DNA from: Distichodus sexfasciatus | Lineage: Eukaryota > Chordata > Actinopteri > Characiformes > Distichodontidae | Assembly (NCBI GenBank): GCA_032718565.1 | Contig: JAVGVS010000025.1 | Location: forward strand, 214,513-278,512 | Reading direction: 5' to 3' | Length of the DNA stretch: 64,000 bases | Part shown: one piece after another, positions 10,666-21,359 of the stretch | Position numbering within the stretch: position 1 is the first letter of the stretch | How the letters are laid out: every line of letters begins with the position of its first letter | Notes under the pieces: generated by a model | What the model saw: only the letters and a program-made list of their open reading frames with translations | The model's database searches: none | What the model was told of the DNA's origin: nothing | Position numbers and translations under genes: made by a program

Positions 10666-11860
10666 GGGGGCTTGGCTGTTATCTACTTTTAAGCATAAGT
10701 ACATTGCAACTAGAAAATGTACCGTTTAAATATAGCGGCAACTAACTCAGAAAATGACATTTACAGTAATGAGGAAGTGAGAAATGCAGGCACACACCGC
10801 CTTCATAAATTAAATATTTCAAATATTCAAACCAAAAACAAATCCGCAGTATATGCACGCGTACGCGAGAACGCCATGGGACGCGACTCCACAAGCCGGG
10901 GAAGACGGCGAGTCGTTTGGCGAACAGCTGTGCGATTGCGGGCCTGATCAAAGCGAAACATTTCAGGGTTGTAATATTATGATGCAAAACAGCACGCACA
11001 ACATTAATATCTAAAATGTCAGTGCAGTCATAATGTTAGACTACACTAGCATGTCATCTGTTAAAATGCCATGACGAAGATCCGGCATACAGATGACGCT
11101 ATTACGTCTTAAGCAAGGCCCGACGCGGCGAAGGCATTGCCCGTTAAAGGCGTAGGGGAAGTGTTTATAACGAGGCTGTAAAAACCTAAACCCATATGTG
11201 TGAGAGTACAGATGGAGAGCAGATTCTTATGCATTAAAAAGAAGGACAGAGTTTCGAAACGCGTCGTTCGCTTTTACTTTCTCACGTAAAGGTGGCACTC
11301 ATGGGTGGAAGCGCCTCTTTGAAAGGAAATCTTCCATGGTAAATTTATCAGAGGGCGATAAATTCCGCTCCATTTTTTGTGCCCCAAGGACACGAATCGC
11401 AACTGGGTTTAATTGGGTAAGTACAATAAATGGAGCTTTTGATGGCACTGATATGCATGGATAATGAGATACCTTTGAAGTGAATGAACATCCATTTTTG
11501 AAATTAGTGCCAGTCACAGGTGTTTCACTGTGAGAAGTGTAATCAAATCCTTTGAAGTTTTACATTACATTACTAAATTGAACATGAAAAACCCATTCAT
11601 TAACATAATTTAATCTGTAAAAGACTGGATATTAGGAAGTGTTTTAAAGGCTCTCATTTTCGCCGTCACTCTATACTGCACCCATTTCCTCGGTGAGAGG
11701 TGTAATAGTAATAATAATTATATAAAAAACTGGAGAATCTCCATTGGCTGTGGAATGTAAGACATGCTTTAATCTAGGTTCTAGAAGGTGGGCAGGAATA
11801 GAGAATAATAGCAAATGTAATGAACAGCACAGAGAATTAGTTTTAAAAGGGATGAATAAG
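10666..11860. other. Unique sequence with small CpG-rich patches
   Basis: CpG density is high at about 10,850-10,960 (ACGCGTACGCGAGAACGCC) and 11,085-11,160 (GACGCGGCGAAGGC) against an AT-rich background. No promoter or exon can be assigned. The 72-102 codon frames nearby lack family features. Confidence 0.4.
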
Positions 11861-11906
11861 CAGTGTTGGGAATATTACTTTTAAAAGGTAATTTGTTGTA
11901 GTTGCA
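11861..11906. mobile_element. Truncated hAT (CAGTGTTGG) left end
   Basis: CAGTGTTGGGAATATTACTT starts a hAT left terminus. It stops abruptly where the RTE-like repeat at 11,907 begins, so the latter probably inserted into or replaced it. Confidence 0.55.
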
Positions 11907-12247
11907 TGGACTGCACTGTGGCATAGTGGTTAGGGCTGCCGCCTCACTGGGTTTGATCCCCGGGTTGGCCGTGGAGCCTGTGTGGAGTTTGAATGCTTTC
12001 CCCGTGTTTGCGTGGATTTCCTCCGGGTGCTCCGGTTTCCTCCCACAGTCCAAAAGCATGCACTATAAGTTAATTGGCAACTCCGTAAGGTGTGAGTGAG
12101 AGTGTGATTGTATGAGTGTGTGTGCCCTGCGGTGTGTTGGCACCTGTCCAGGGTTGTTCCCCGCCTTGCGCCCGTAAGTTCCAGGGATAAGCTCCGGTCC
12201 CCCCGCGACCCCAGTTGGGATTAAGCGGTTCAGATAATGAATGAATG
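11907..12247 (+). repeat. RTE-like SINE, full-length plus copy
   Basis: Order: GGCATAGTGGTTAGGGCTGC (tRNA-like A box), GGGTTTGATCCCCGGG (B box), TGTGTGGAGTTTG, CTCCGGGTGCTCCGGTTTCC, TCCCACAGTCCAAAAGCATG, TTGGCACCTGTCCAGGGTTG, AAGCTCCGGTCCCCCCGCGA, GATTAAGCGGTTCAGATAAT, then (GAAT)n. The tail matches the RTE-clade 3' end used by many fish SINEs; that assignment is from general knowledge. Confidence 0.8.
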
Positions 12248-12350
12248 ACCTGGGGCGCAGTGCTTGGAAATGGTTCCTCAGTGGTACCTTTACCAGTCTG
12301 GGACTTGAACCGGTCAACTCCCAAACCATTACGCTGCCAACTACCCCATT
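12248..12350 (-). mobile_element. SINE-A copy 3, head fragment
   Basis: Directly abuts the RTE-like SINE tail. On the minus strand it holds the tRNA-like head (GGGTAGTTGGCAGCGTAATG) and the GGTAAAGGTACCACTGAGG segment. The 3' half is missing. Confidence 0.75.
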
Positions 12351-12447
12351 AAATGACCTTGTTTTGTCCAAAAATCAATTATTACATTTATTCCATTTGA
12401 AAAATAAGTAAACAAATAAATAAAATATAACTGCAAGCAGTGATTAC

Positions 12448-13603
12448 GGGGGCCATGCAGTTTGCAGCTTTATCAGTTTTTGATGAATCGAAGTGGACAG
12501 ACGTTGAAATATGACACGTTTCATCCTTTTATCTAGGGTGCTACGGTTCAAAACTTATTAGGCAAAATGCAAAATAGCTTATTATAGCGCCACCAACTGG
12601 CATAGTGGTGCATTTTTTTTGGCTGAGTAGTGGGAGGGGTGCCAGACCTACCTGCCAAATTTCTAAGCTGTAGCCCACCCAGAGCCGGATTTCTATGACA
12701 CTCAGTGTGTGGCATTGCAGTCCTATGCCAAGCCCACCACATTTATTTGTATATTACAGCCAAATGAAGACCCACATTAAAAATGTTCTAGAAAATATTT
12801 AAAGAAGAATGTCTTGGGATTCAAATGATACCAGTTGCATGTAGATTGGATAAAAATCCAGGGTCTAGTTCGTAAGAGATGGTTTTGCATATTATGCAAA
12901 CTGGCAGAGTAGTGCAATTGTTTTTTTTTGCCTGAGTAGTGGGTGGGTTTTGGACTGTTGGAATTTCTGGGGAGTGGCGCAATTTTTTTTTCCTGAGTAG
13001 TAGGAGGGGTCCCGGACCTCACTGGCAAATTTCAAAGCTGTAGCCCACCCAGAGCTGGATTTCTATGACACTCGGTGTGTGGTGTTGCAGTCCCATGCCA
13101 AGCCGAGCACATTTATTTGCATATTGCAGAAAAATGAAGACCTAAATTAAAAATGTGCTCGATAATAATTAAAGAAGAGTGTCTTGGTATTTAAATGATA
13201 CCAGTTGCATGCAGATTGGACAAAAATCCAGGGACGAGTTCAAAAAACATGAGTTTTCATTTTATGTAAATTAGCGAAAAATCAAATATGGCAGAAATAG
13301 ATGCGGGGGTCTAAAAAAATAGTCTTAACCCAAGGAATAAGATGGTATATGATTTTTGAGAATGGGAACTAAGATTCGAATTTCATTAGACAAAATGCAA
13401 AATTGTTTGAAAAACTGCAAAATAGCTTATTTTTGGTTAAATTTTTTTTTGCCTGAGTAATGGGTGGGGTACCGGACCTACCTACGAAATTTCAAAGCTG
13501 TAGGTCTTACCGTTTTTTCTCCACAACGCGTTTTAAGGCAGAAAAAAAAAAAATCGGCACAATAACAATAGGGTACCACGCAGTGTTCCACTGCATGGCC
13601 CCC
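12448..13603. mobile_element. TIR element with internal tandem duplication
   Basis: Ends are GGGGGCCATGCAGT (12,448) and ACTGCATGGCCCCC (to 13,603), perfect inverted repeats. Inside, a block is present twice: 12,612-12,890 and 12,985-13,270 share GTAGCCCACCCAGAGC, GGATTTCTATGACACTC, CCATGCCAAGCC, CAAATGATACCAGTTGCATG and GATTGG-AAAAATCCAGGG. A third short piece (GCCTGAGTAATGGGTGGGGT, TTTCAAAGCTGTAG) lies at 13,450-13,505. No transposase frame. The superfamily is undetermined; the short open frames on the minus strand are by-products. Confidence 0.6.
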
Positions 13604-14250
13604 TAATAAACACCAAAAATTTTGTTGTTTTGCAGGGTACTGTAGCTGCATGTTTAAGGTGTGTAATATAATTATAAACACTTTGTTGTAAATAGAATTC
13701 TGAATGCAACAGTGAAACAACTGTCCTTTACATGCTCCTTTACCTGTCACGCGCACGACGTTCCGCGGCCGGTAGTTGGATTGGGACGCGGCCGGTCGCG
13801 GTTCAAAGGGTATTTAAGGAGTCATTTCCTCGCGGCGAATCACTCTGCCATTGAGTCAACCTGGCCCTTTTACCAATTAACTTCGGCATCAACTGTGAGT
13901 ACTCCAGTTATTGGGTTTATCTCTTTGATAGAATGTGTGCTGTTAGAACTCGGGTTATTGTGGTAATTCTAACTCTTCCTGTAAGAGAGTTCTTAAATCT
14001 ACTCGCGTGGCCATCCTTCCTATTCGCACTGTCAGCCGCGTTTGGGCTAACCACCACGCTACAAGGGCTACGGCTAATGAATAGCAATTCATTATATCCT
14101 AATCAGATCACTGTTGAATTGTGAAAGTGAGGCATTTGGTTCAAATCCTAACCAGATCCCTGTCCGCGAGCATTTCGACAGCTGCCTAACCCGGCTGCTG
14201 GAAGTTTGTAAGCGTCTGTCTATTCGCCATATCCTCATAAGATTACTGAC
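13604..14250 (+). other. GC-rich, possibly LTR/promoter-like block
   Basis: 13,738-13,870 is strikingly GC/CpG-rich (CACGCGCACGACGTTCCGCG, GACGCGGCCGGTCGCGG), followed by GTATTTAAGG as a TATA-like motif and then CGCGGCGAATCACTCTGCC. This layout suits a retrotransposon 5' end or LTR. I see no second LTR, primer site or gag/pol frame, so it could equally be unique DNA. The three short frames at 13,712-14,371 are not supported as genes. Confidence 0.3.
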
Positions 14251-14254
14251 ATTA

Positions 14255-14326
14255 CCAGTCCAGGAACCGGCAACCCTCCAACCACGAGTCCAATTCCCAA
14301 ACCGTTATACTACGAACTGCCCCAGA
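14255..14326 (-). mobile_element. SINE-A copy 4, head fragment
   Basis: CCAGTCCAGGAACCGGCAAC, CCAAACCGTTATACTACGAA and CTGCCCC give, on the minus strand, the tRNA-like head of SINE-A. The rest is absent. Confidence 0.6.
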
Positions 14327-14723
14327 ATGTCCATTACACATACAACAAATATTGCACTTGCTGATATTTGACAGTCAATTCTTTCCAAAAACATAATACC
14401 TGCCCCCCAAACATACCCCCACACACCTACCAGATTCCTGAAAAGAACAACTGAACAATATTCTATGTTTTTTTTTTGTATTGCACGTATTATTATACTT
14501 TCTATCCATTGTTATGTGTGTATGTAGCTTAATATGCAAAGAATAGGTGTGTGTGTGCTGAATCTGTAGAATATTTTGTTTGTACTCTTTAAGGGAAACA
14601 AAATTTTGTTGCACATTTGGATAATGAGCATTAAAGCATTGAAATAAACTTGCTACAGTTAAAAACTGCTAGATAAAAAGTTTACATGTTTAAGAATATT
14701 GCACTGGAAGATACTAATAATTT
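14327..14723. other. Unique AT-rich sequence
   Basis: No repeat or gene recognised. Short GTGTGTGTG and poly-T runs only. Confidence 0.4.
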
Positions 14724-14886
14724 GAGGTGATGGTGGTCTGGTGGTTAGGACACTCGACTCTGAACCAAGAGGGCACTACCATCATTGGGTCCCTGAGCAA
14801 CATCCTTGCTCCAGGGAGACTGTCCCTGAAATTAGGAAAATGGAAGTTGCAATGGATAACAGCGTCTGCTAAACACCGTAAATGTT
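14724..14886 (+). mobile_element. SINE-B copy 1 (CTGGATAAGAGCG tail type)
   Basis: tRNA-like head (GGTCTGGTGGTTAGGACACT), then CCCTGAGCAACATCCTTGCT, GGGAGACTGTCCCTGAAATT and the tail ATGGATAACAGCGTCTGCTA. The tail is a degenerate form of the CTGGATAAGAGCGTCTGCTA motif common at fish SINE 3' ends. Distinct from SINE-A. Followed by AT-rich DNA. Confidence 0.7.
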
Positions 14887-15254
14887 ATAATATAAATATT
14901 ACACAAAGAACAAATATTGAACTTGATAGTAAAAAATATATATATTTCCTCACAAGTACCTAAAACCTGCCCCCAAACACACGCTCACACACACATTAGT
15001 ATTAGCAGTAATTTCTCTCTTAGAGCAGGTGAATGACTAAATGACACTTTTGGTGTTGATATGAGATCTTGAAGCCGTGAAACGTGTTAACACCTTCTCC
15101 AAGCTGCTTAATTCATCATCAGCCTGTTTTCTTCACAGCCATGTGTTATGTTAAAGCTGAAGTGCTCTCCAAGACTCTCACTTTTCCTGCTATTGTAGGC
15201 GTTCACTGGAAGTAAGTGATGCTTGATGTGGAAATCAGAGTAAAGTATTGTAGT
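14887..15254. other. Unique sequence
   Basis: No gene or repeat recognised. 14,990-15,250 is of mixed composition. Confidence 0.35.
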
Positions 15255-15472
15255 CAGACACTTACAGGGCTGGTCTCTTGAACATGCACTAAGCCTAGTC
15301 TGGGACTAAGTTGTACAATAGAGATGTACCACTGAGGACCAATTTCCCAGTCAAAGATTAAGCCTAGTGCTAGGCTAGCTGTGAGTTTGAATGCTACATC
15401 AGTACTACAACTTGGTCCAAGACTAGGCTTAATCTTGGCCATGGATTAAGCCTAGGCTTGGACTAAGTTGGG
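15255..15472. repeat. Palindromic element with AAGCCTAG motifs
   Basis: Contains CTAAGCCTAGTCTGGGACTA near the left and TAAGCCTAGGCTTGGACTAA near the right, with inverted internal copies (GATTAAGCCTAGTGCTAGGC, AGACTAGGCTTAATCTTGG). The layout suggests a small foldback DNA transposon. Boundaries are approximate. Confidence 0.5.
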
Positions 15473-16036
15473 TGAACAATTGATAATAATCAATATAACA
15501 ATCATTCTGCTGTATATTCTGAATGCATCACTGAAAGAACTGTGAAAATTGGTTCTTTTCCAAATCTCCCTTTTCAGAGAGTGTTTTCAGCATTTTCACA
15601 AAGAACCTGAAGAACTAAACAAGCCAGTGCTTGTGTCTTGTAAATCATCCGTTAAAGACAATTCCTGGAACATTTGCCATTCACTTATCATTTGTCGCCT
15701 GATGAATATCTTTTAATTACATGTGGGAGGCAGGTCAATATACTGGACAAAGCCCCAGAGATGCTGCAAATAGGGTTTGGGGGAAAGAATGTTGAACTTG
15801 GAGGATATTCAGACGGAACCGTAATGCAACTCTAAATAAAGAAACATTTTAAAAGTGGCACAAATACCAGAGTAAACTACAGAAATTAGGGACACAATAC
15901 AGGCATAAAAGTGCTGGACATCAGGGGGGCGAAATAAGAAACTGAATTTATGTTCCCTATTATTACTGGTAGCACAATGCTTAAGTGAGCAAATTGGAAA
16001 CATTACTGCAGAGTAAAGTGGTCCAACTTACACAAC
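15473..16036. other. Unique sequence
   Basis: No gene or repeat recognised. A 64-codon minus-strand frame shows no family resemblance. Confidence 0.35.
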
Positions 16037-16253
16037 ATGCAGCTCAGCACACGGCGCATCACAATGAAATGTAACCTCTGCATTTGTCCCATCCATGAAG
16101 GAGCAGTGGGCAGCTTTTTGGCAGCATCCGGGGAGCAGTGCTTAGGGATGCCACCTTGCTAATAGGTATATCTGTGGTACCTTTACTGGTCCAGGACTTT
16201 AACCAACGAACACGGGGCAACACCCTAACCATTATGCTACCAACTGCCCCACA
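16037..16253 (-). mobile_element. SINE-A copy 5
   Basis: Near full length on the minus strand: GGGGCAGTTGGTAGCATAAT, GTCCTGGACCAGTAAAGGTA, TTAGCAAGGTGGCATCCCTA, GCACTGCTCCCC, CTGCCCACTGCTCCTTCATG and GAGGTTACATTTCATTGTGA. Only 54 bp from an oppositely oriented copy (16,308-16,492). Confidence 0.8.
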
Positions 16254-16307
16254 TTAAGGATACTAATACAAATTTGCACCATAAAAACAGAACATTTAAG
16301 CTTTTAC

Positions 16308-16492
16308 AATGCAGTTGGTATATGAGAAAGCTGAGGTACTCTTGAGCAAAGTACCATTCCCAAGTACTGCTCCTGCTGTCACAAGCTGCCCACTGCTTCT
16401 TCACGGAGGGGTCAAACACAGCGGTTGCATTTCGTTGTGGTGTACTGTGTGCTGTGGTGTGTTCACAATGACAAATTGTCACTTACTCAACT
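16308..16492 (+). mobile_element. SINE-A copy 6, internally deleted
   Basis: Starts TGCAGTTGGTATATGAGAAA, then jumps to GAGGTACTCTTGAGCAAAGT: the B box and linker are deleted. The body continues to GTGTGCTGTGGTGTGTTCAC. Forms an inverted pair with the copy at 16,037. Confidence 0.75.
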
Positions 16493-17056
16493 ACTAACTT
16501 TATAAGCAATAACAGCAATGGCGGATAACGTACCAGCATTTCGTGCTGTGTTTTCACAGTTCAATACATGAGTGACACAAACTTAGCAGTTTACACACCA
16601 GTAAATTTCAAATCAATAAGTCAACATCTACTTAAAAGTCGTGATGTTACTCCTCATGTCCATCCATTTGAAATATGTGCTGAGTATGCATGAATATTTT
16701 TGATCAAGCTCTGTGTCAGAGCCTGTATGGTTTTGAGCCAATGATGTTTGAAGTCTCACTTGCGAGCTCTGTGAGTGGACTTCTGTGAGAGGAAAAAAGG
16801 CCATGTCACCAGTTTTTACATTTGACATTTTTCCAGAATTTATTTAATGTAGTAAAGGTATAGATTTTGCTACTTTCTGGTAAAAAGCTAGAAATGTGCA
16901 TAAATTTATAGCAAATAAACTAATAAATAGATAAATATTGATCACAGAATAAATATTATAATTACAGTACACAAACAAGAAAATAAAACATATCTTTTAA
17001 TATTTTAGCATATTTTGCTTTTCCTTATCATTAAACCTTTTGCATGTAACATTTTG
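16493..17056. other. Unique AT-rich sequence
   Basis: No gene or repeat recognised. Confidence 0.35.
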
Positions 17057-18058
17057 GTTAGTGATGGGAACAACTGGATTTGGATTGTTTGGATTGGTTA
17101 AGCTGAATGTATTGATTTGAACTTGAATTTGAACTCGGGGGAAGGAGGTACTTATGTTATTTAGAGAGCACTGGAATCATGTTCAGTGGATTGTGTGGCT
17201 GTTGAATAAAGTTTCCAAGAAATATGACTCAATTTAGTTTTTTATATGTAGCATGGTTTTAAAATTATAACACGAACATGGTCATATCAAAACATAGTAT
17301 TTATAGAATCACAATACTTACACAATGTTGAAATGATGCTATACAATATGTTGCCCACCTTAGTGGGAGTTCACCGATAAACCCCTTCTCTAATAAATAT
17401 ATCAAGATATATATATATTCTTTTATGTGTTCCACAGAATATGCCCATCAAGCTCAGTGCAGTGTGTAAGTGCTGTGCTACGCCTCAGTGTTTCTGTAAC
17501 ACAGATATGTGGTAATGGGCTTTACATTGTCCCCTGCGTCCGGGAGGATGTTTCCCGGCCCACGTTTGGGCAGAAGAGCTCATTTAAACCTGCTCTTTAC
17601 GCTCTATTGATTTGAAGGAGCAGATTAACTGCCAGCGCCACACCGAGCAGACCCGTGGAGAGGACAAGTATCTTTTCTGCAAAAAGTAAAGCTGTAGGTA
17701 AATGTAAAAAGTGTGGGAATGCTATAGTTTTTAATATAATATGTGCATATACAGCTGCTCTTTATATATAACTATTTACCCTGTAAAAATGTCATTTAAC
17801 GGAACACACTTTAAAGAATGTCTCTATTCTCTAAAGCTTAACTGTATAGCAAAATAAAGTATGCTTTAGTATGTTTCTCATATTACTGTCCACCATAATT
17901 GTTAATGACTATATTGAATGAATATAATGAATATTGCATTGAATTTATAGGAAAATGTGGCCTGTGAAGACTTTAAATGACCAGCATTTCTATTAATTCA
18001 TGTGAAACAACCGTAATTATATACAACTATTCAAATGTTGTTCATTTATCTAAAATAA
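17057..18058. other. AT-rich sequence with a conserved-looking block at 17.42-17.70 kb
   Basis: TAGTGATGGGAACAACTGGA at 17,057 resembles one hAT terminus, but no partner was found. 17,420-17,700 is of balanced composition (CTGCGTCCGGGAGGATGTTT, GCCAGCGCCACACCGAGC) within AT-rich DNA and may be a non-coding element. The 62-codon frame there is short and shows no family resemblance. Confidence 0.35.
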
Positions 18059-18750
18059 TGTGTAAATATACATAAAATTAATGAAGGGAAAATCTGTAAT
18101 ATAACAGAAGGAAACCAGAAGAAGAAAACTGCCAATATATTTTCTATATTTCTAAATATGTGACCCAATCTGCCATAATGATTTATTTAGATACGGGCCG
18201 ATTATGTTGAAAAACATCACAAAAATATCAATTTTTCTTTTTTGGAGACCAGATTAATTTTGAAGACCTTTTCTTTCATATTAGATCAAAAAAGGAAAAT
18301 CGATATTTTTGATGTTTGTCAACATAATCGGCCCGTATCTCAATAAATAGAACGCCGACTTCCGACTCATTACGGCAGATCGGGTCACGTATGTGTTCTA
18401 TAAATGTTTTTTTTTTTTTTTTTAATTTCTTTTAGTTTCAAAATTAATTTGTTGTTTACTTCAAAATTCTAAATTTCTAAAATTCTATAGTCTATCCTAT
18501 TAATTTGACATGACATTTTATATCTGATATTTAGACTTAGGATTTTTTAAATGTATACCTAAATGTATTTATATTTACATAAAAATTCACGAAATGGAAA
18601 ATCTGTAAAATTACAGAAAAATCCAGAGGAAAAAACATATCTTTCTAAATATATGTTGTATAAATCTTTATTTTTATTCTTTAGTTTTAAATTCTAACTT
18701 ATTTGGTTGTTTATACCATAATTCTAATTTTCTAAAATTCTACTTTAAGT
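18059..18750. repeat. AT-rich tandem duplication, first copy split by a MITE
   Basis: 18,059-18,160 and 18,567-18,660 are homologous (ATACATAAAATTAATGAAG and TTACATAAAAATTCACGAAA; both then GGAAAATCTGTAA...TTTCTAAATAT). 18,407-18,495 and 18,663-18,750 are also homologous (TTTCTTTTAGTTTCAAAATT and TATTCTTTAGTTTTAAATTC; both then CTAATTTCTAAAATTCTA-like). The unit is about 190-250 bp. Copy 1 contains the MITE at 18,161-18,389; copy 2 is the empty-site form. Confidence 0.7.
18161..18389. mobile_element. Foldback MITE with about 80-bp inverted arms
   Basis: Left arm: TGACCCAATCTGCCATAATG, GATACGGGCCGATTATGTTG, AACATCACAAAAATATCAAT. Right arm reversed: TGACCCGATCTGCCGTAATG, GATACGGGCCGATTATGTTG, ACAAACATCAAAAATATCGA. 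The arms nearly pair end to end, giving a hairpin with a short loop. Flanking TATG (18,157-18,160 and 18,390-18,393) may be the target duplication. No coding capacity. Confidence 0.8.
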
Positions 18751-18797
18751 TTCACAGGCTTAAGAATGATCAGGGTACATTTTACTATGTCTGTAGT

Positions 18798-19415
18798 CAG
18801 TTTTGGAGAATAGCTAACTGCAATTAGTGACACTTAACTGCTAATTATTTTCATTCAGTAGCTTATCAGTAGAGATGCTCTTTTTAAAACACTGTAGCTT
18901 TAAAGTAACTAACTTTTTGTTTTAAAAGAGTGATGTGGCATGACAAAAAGTTACATTGTTACGTTGATGTTTTTCTTTATAAAGATGGGTATTTTCAACA
19001 AGCAGCTGTTTCTGGTTGGTGTTTAAGTGGCAAAAGTGGCATCTGGCTACTTTATCCACACATCACACACTCCCTACATCACAGCACACTCCTGACAGCT
19101 GTGAAATGGAGTTGGAGGGTGGAGTGCACATTGGCCAAGATGGAAACAAGAAGCTATCAAAAGGTATGACTCTGAAAGGTAAAACCAACAGAACTTTTTA
19201 TGCCGAAAATCAAAACATAAAGTCCAAAATGCCTTTGAAAAATTATTGTGCTTTTACATGATGTTTCATATTTCAAATTCAGACTTCAGACCTTCTAAGT
19301 GTGTATCTAAGTTTACTGGATGAAACAGCTTGGATGTAGCTACTATTTCACTGTAACTGGTAGCTTTGCCAACTACTATATTAAAAAAGAGGCATGTAGC
19401 GTAACTGTTTTCAGT
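18798..19415. mobile_element. hAT-like element (CAGTGTTGG relative)
   Basis: Starts CAGTTTTGGAGAATAGCTAA. The interior is homologous to 7,734-8,315 (ATCAGTAGAGATGCTCTTTT, AAAAAGTTACATTGTTAC, GTGCACATTGGCCAAGATGG, GAAAATCAAAACAT). The right part (GTAGCTACTATTTCACTGTA, TAGCGTAACTG) leads into a SINE-A copy at 19,434. No transposase. Confidence 0.6.
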
Positions 19416-19433
19416 CTTTAAGTGAATTTAAGG

Positions 19434-19655
19434 CGGTGATTATTTTCAGTGTGAGCACACCACAGCTCAGCACCATAAGGAAATGCGTCCTCTGCATTTG
19501 ACCCATCTGTGAAGGAGCAGTGGGCAGCATTTTAGCAGGCGATGTTATCTTGCTCATGAGTACCTCAGTGGTACCTTTACCAATCTGGGACTTGAACTGG
19601 TGACCTTCCAATTACAGGGCCAACTCCCTGTCCATTACACAACCAACTGCCAACT
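19434..19655 (-). mobile_element. SINE-A copy 7
   Basis: On the minus strand: TTGGCAGTTGGTTGTGTAAT (head), GGTCACCAGTTCAAGTCCCA (B box), GGTAAAGGTACCACTGAGG, CTCATGAGCAAGATAACATC, CCCACTGCTCCTTCACAGAT and GCAGAGGACGCATTTCCTTA. Essentially complete. Confidence 0.8.
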
Positions 19656-19755
19656 ACACCGCCTTCCCTAACACGATTGTGCTTGCGTAATTATATATGT
19701 GATGAAAAAAGAGTCTTGAAACTTTAAAGGTGTCGTCCTGCCCTTGCCCCAGGTA

Positions 19756-19756
19756 C

Positions 19757-19826
<70 letters not shown>

Positions 19827-19843
19827 GTTACTATTATTATTGT
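19756..19843. repeat. (TTA)n microsatellite
   Basis: Near-perfect TTA/ATT trinucleotide run of about 85 bp with two G interruptions near its end. The in-frame poly-tyrosine translation is meaningless. Confidence 0.95.
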
Positions 19844-20307
19844 TTTTATCGGGTCATCAGAAAGGACAAAACTCTGCCAGTCCATAGTCAGCAGTGCAAA
19901 ACAACATCCGCTCTTTAGCTACAATCAAGCATGAAATTTTAAAGAGATTTAGGAGTGACAGATAGCTCAGGGCTGAGTGCTATAGACGGCTAATCAGGGG
20001 CTTGTTCATTTTGCATTCAGCTCCCTGTTGGGACACCACTGTTGTGCCCTACAGCAAGCCACCGATTCCCCCGTGCAAACCCAGAGGTGATGCAACATTT
20101 TTATTCTGCAAAAACTTTTTTTCCTTTTCTTTTTTCGGCCGTGCATTTGCAATACAGTGAAATCTTAAAGTTCACCTCTGGAGCTGACTGACAGTGCTAA
20201 TGCAGGCCTCAGTATTGCCAGGTAACGCAGAGCGATTTTCTTCCTTCTTTCACTGTTGTTTACAGAAGTGAGTTCATAACAGATTATGATGTTATCAGAG
20301 AGATTAT
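19844..20307. other. Unique sequence, conserved-element-like
   Basis: Balanced-composition block (GCAAGCCACCGATTCCCCCG, TTCACCTCTGGAGCTGACTG, GCAGGCCTCAGTATTGCCAG) with no repeat relation inside the window. No exon supported. Confidence 0.35.
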
Positions 20308-20705
20308 AGCCCCGTTTACACACAGCTAGGTATTTACAGAAATGGCTATTTTCCTCACTCCGTTTTCAATAAAATCTCTCACATGATCATTTTCCAAAAA
20401 GTAACCTATAGGTGGCAGTGTAACGAAAAGCATAAAGCCATGTTAGCCAATCAGAATCCTGAAAACAACAAAGCAACGAATGACACTTCATCTTGGTGGG
20501 AAGGAAAGTAGTTGAAAAACTCTTGTAAAAATGAGTACTAGCTTTACGGCATTCATAACGTTCAGCCAAACCAACGGTATACAAAGGTTGTGCACCTGAC
20601 ACCAATGCATTTTCTGTCACATACTGTGACGTTTGAAAATTTAAAACTCTGTTTTCCTCTGTCTACATGCAGACATGAAAATGGAGTTTTCTTCATCTTA
20701 CCTAT
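20308..20705 (+). mobile_element. TIR element (CCCCGTTTACAC family), truncated copy
   Basis: Left end AGCCCCGTTTACACACAGCT, then TTTCCAAAAAGTAACCTATA, GGTGGCAGTGTAACGAAAAG, ATAAAGCCATGTTAGCCAAT, AATGCATTTTCTGTCACATA and TTTCCTCTGTCTACATGC. All occur in inverted order in the copy at 57,933-59,035. The right terminus is lost at the CT microsatellite. Confidence 0.65.
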
Positions 20706-20900
20706 CTTCATCCCCCTCTCTCTCTCTCTCTCTCTCTTTCTTTGGCTCTGTCTGTCTCTCAGTCCTCTCTCACAAAATGTAAGTAACTAGGTTCATATCT
20801 CTGTCTCTTTTACTCCCTTTCTTTCTTTCTTTCTTTCTTTCTTTATTTGCAGTAATATCTCTTACTATATCAGTAACTTTACTTTCTTTTTTCTCTTGAA

Positions 20901-20935
<35 letters not shown>
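20706..20935. repeat. CT, (TTTC)n and (ATCC)n microsatellites
   Basis: Three short runs: (CT)n at about 20,709-20,740, (TTTC)n at 20,816-20,844 and (ATCC)n at 20,899-20,933, within a pyrimidine-rich stretch. Confidence 0.9.
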
Positions 20936-21044
20936 TTACCGAATTGTTCGGTATGCCCTGTTGGTTTGATACACTCAGGTGAACCACGAAAATCGAACCC
21001 AATGGCATATTTGAGATAAAAGCAGAGGCATATCCGTCCGTCAC

Positions 21045-21358
21045 ATTATTGTGACGTGGCACTCAGTAGCATGCGAGGGATTGTAGTTCTCAAATGATCA
21101 GTTTTTTTTTTTCAATTTTATAATGTTAAAGAGTAATCAATAGGAAGAAGGACTATAACAATATATTTGTCATGGAATTATATTATAATTATATTCTGAT
21201 GGAATTGAAAAAAATCTGATTACTTGAAAATAAAGAAATACTGAAGTTTTGTAATTTTGAACCAATCTGGCCTATAAAATAAGCTTTTGGCACTTCTGGG
21301 AGAGAACTCTATTTCCCACAATCCCCCGTGCGCCTCTTGGAGCTGCGTCACAATAAAG
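21045..21358. mobile_element. MITE with TTATTGTGACG termini
   Basis: The left end TTATTGTGACGTGGCACTCA and the right end GCTGCGTCACAATAA are inverted. Subterminal GAGGGATTGTAGTTCTC pairs with GAGAACTCTATTTCCCACAATC. 314 bp, AT-rich core, no coding capacity. A related half element lies at 27,820-27,985. Confidence 0.7.
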
Positions 21359-21359
21359 C

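Noticed and set aside
10850..11160. CpG island promoter
   Set aside because: The CpG-rich patches are too short and are separated by AT-rich DNA; no exon follows.
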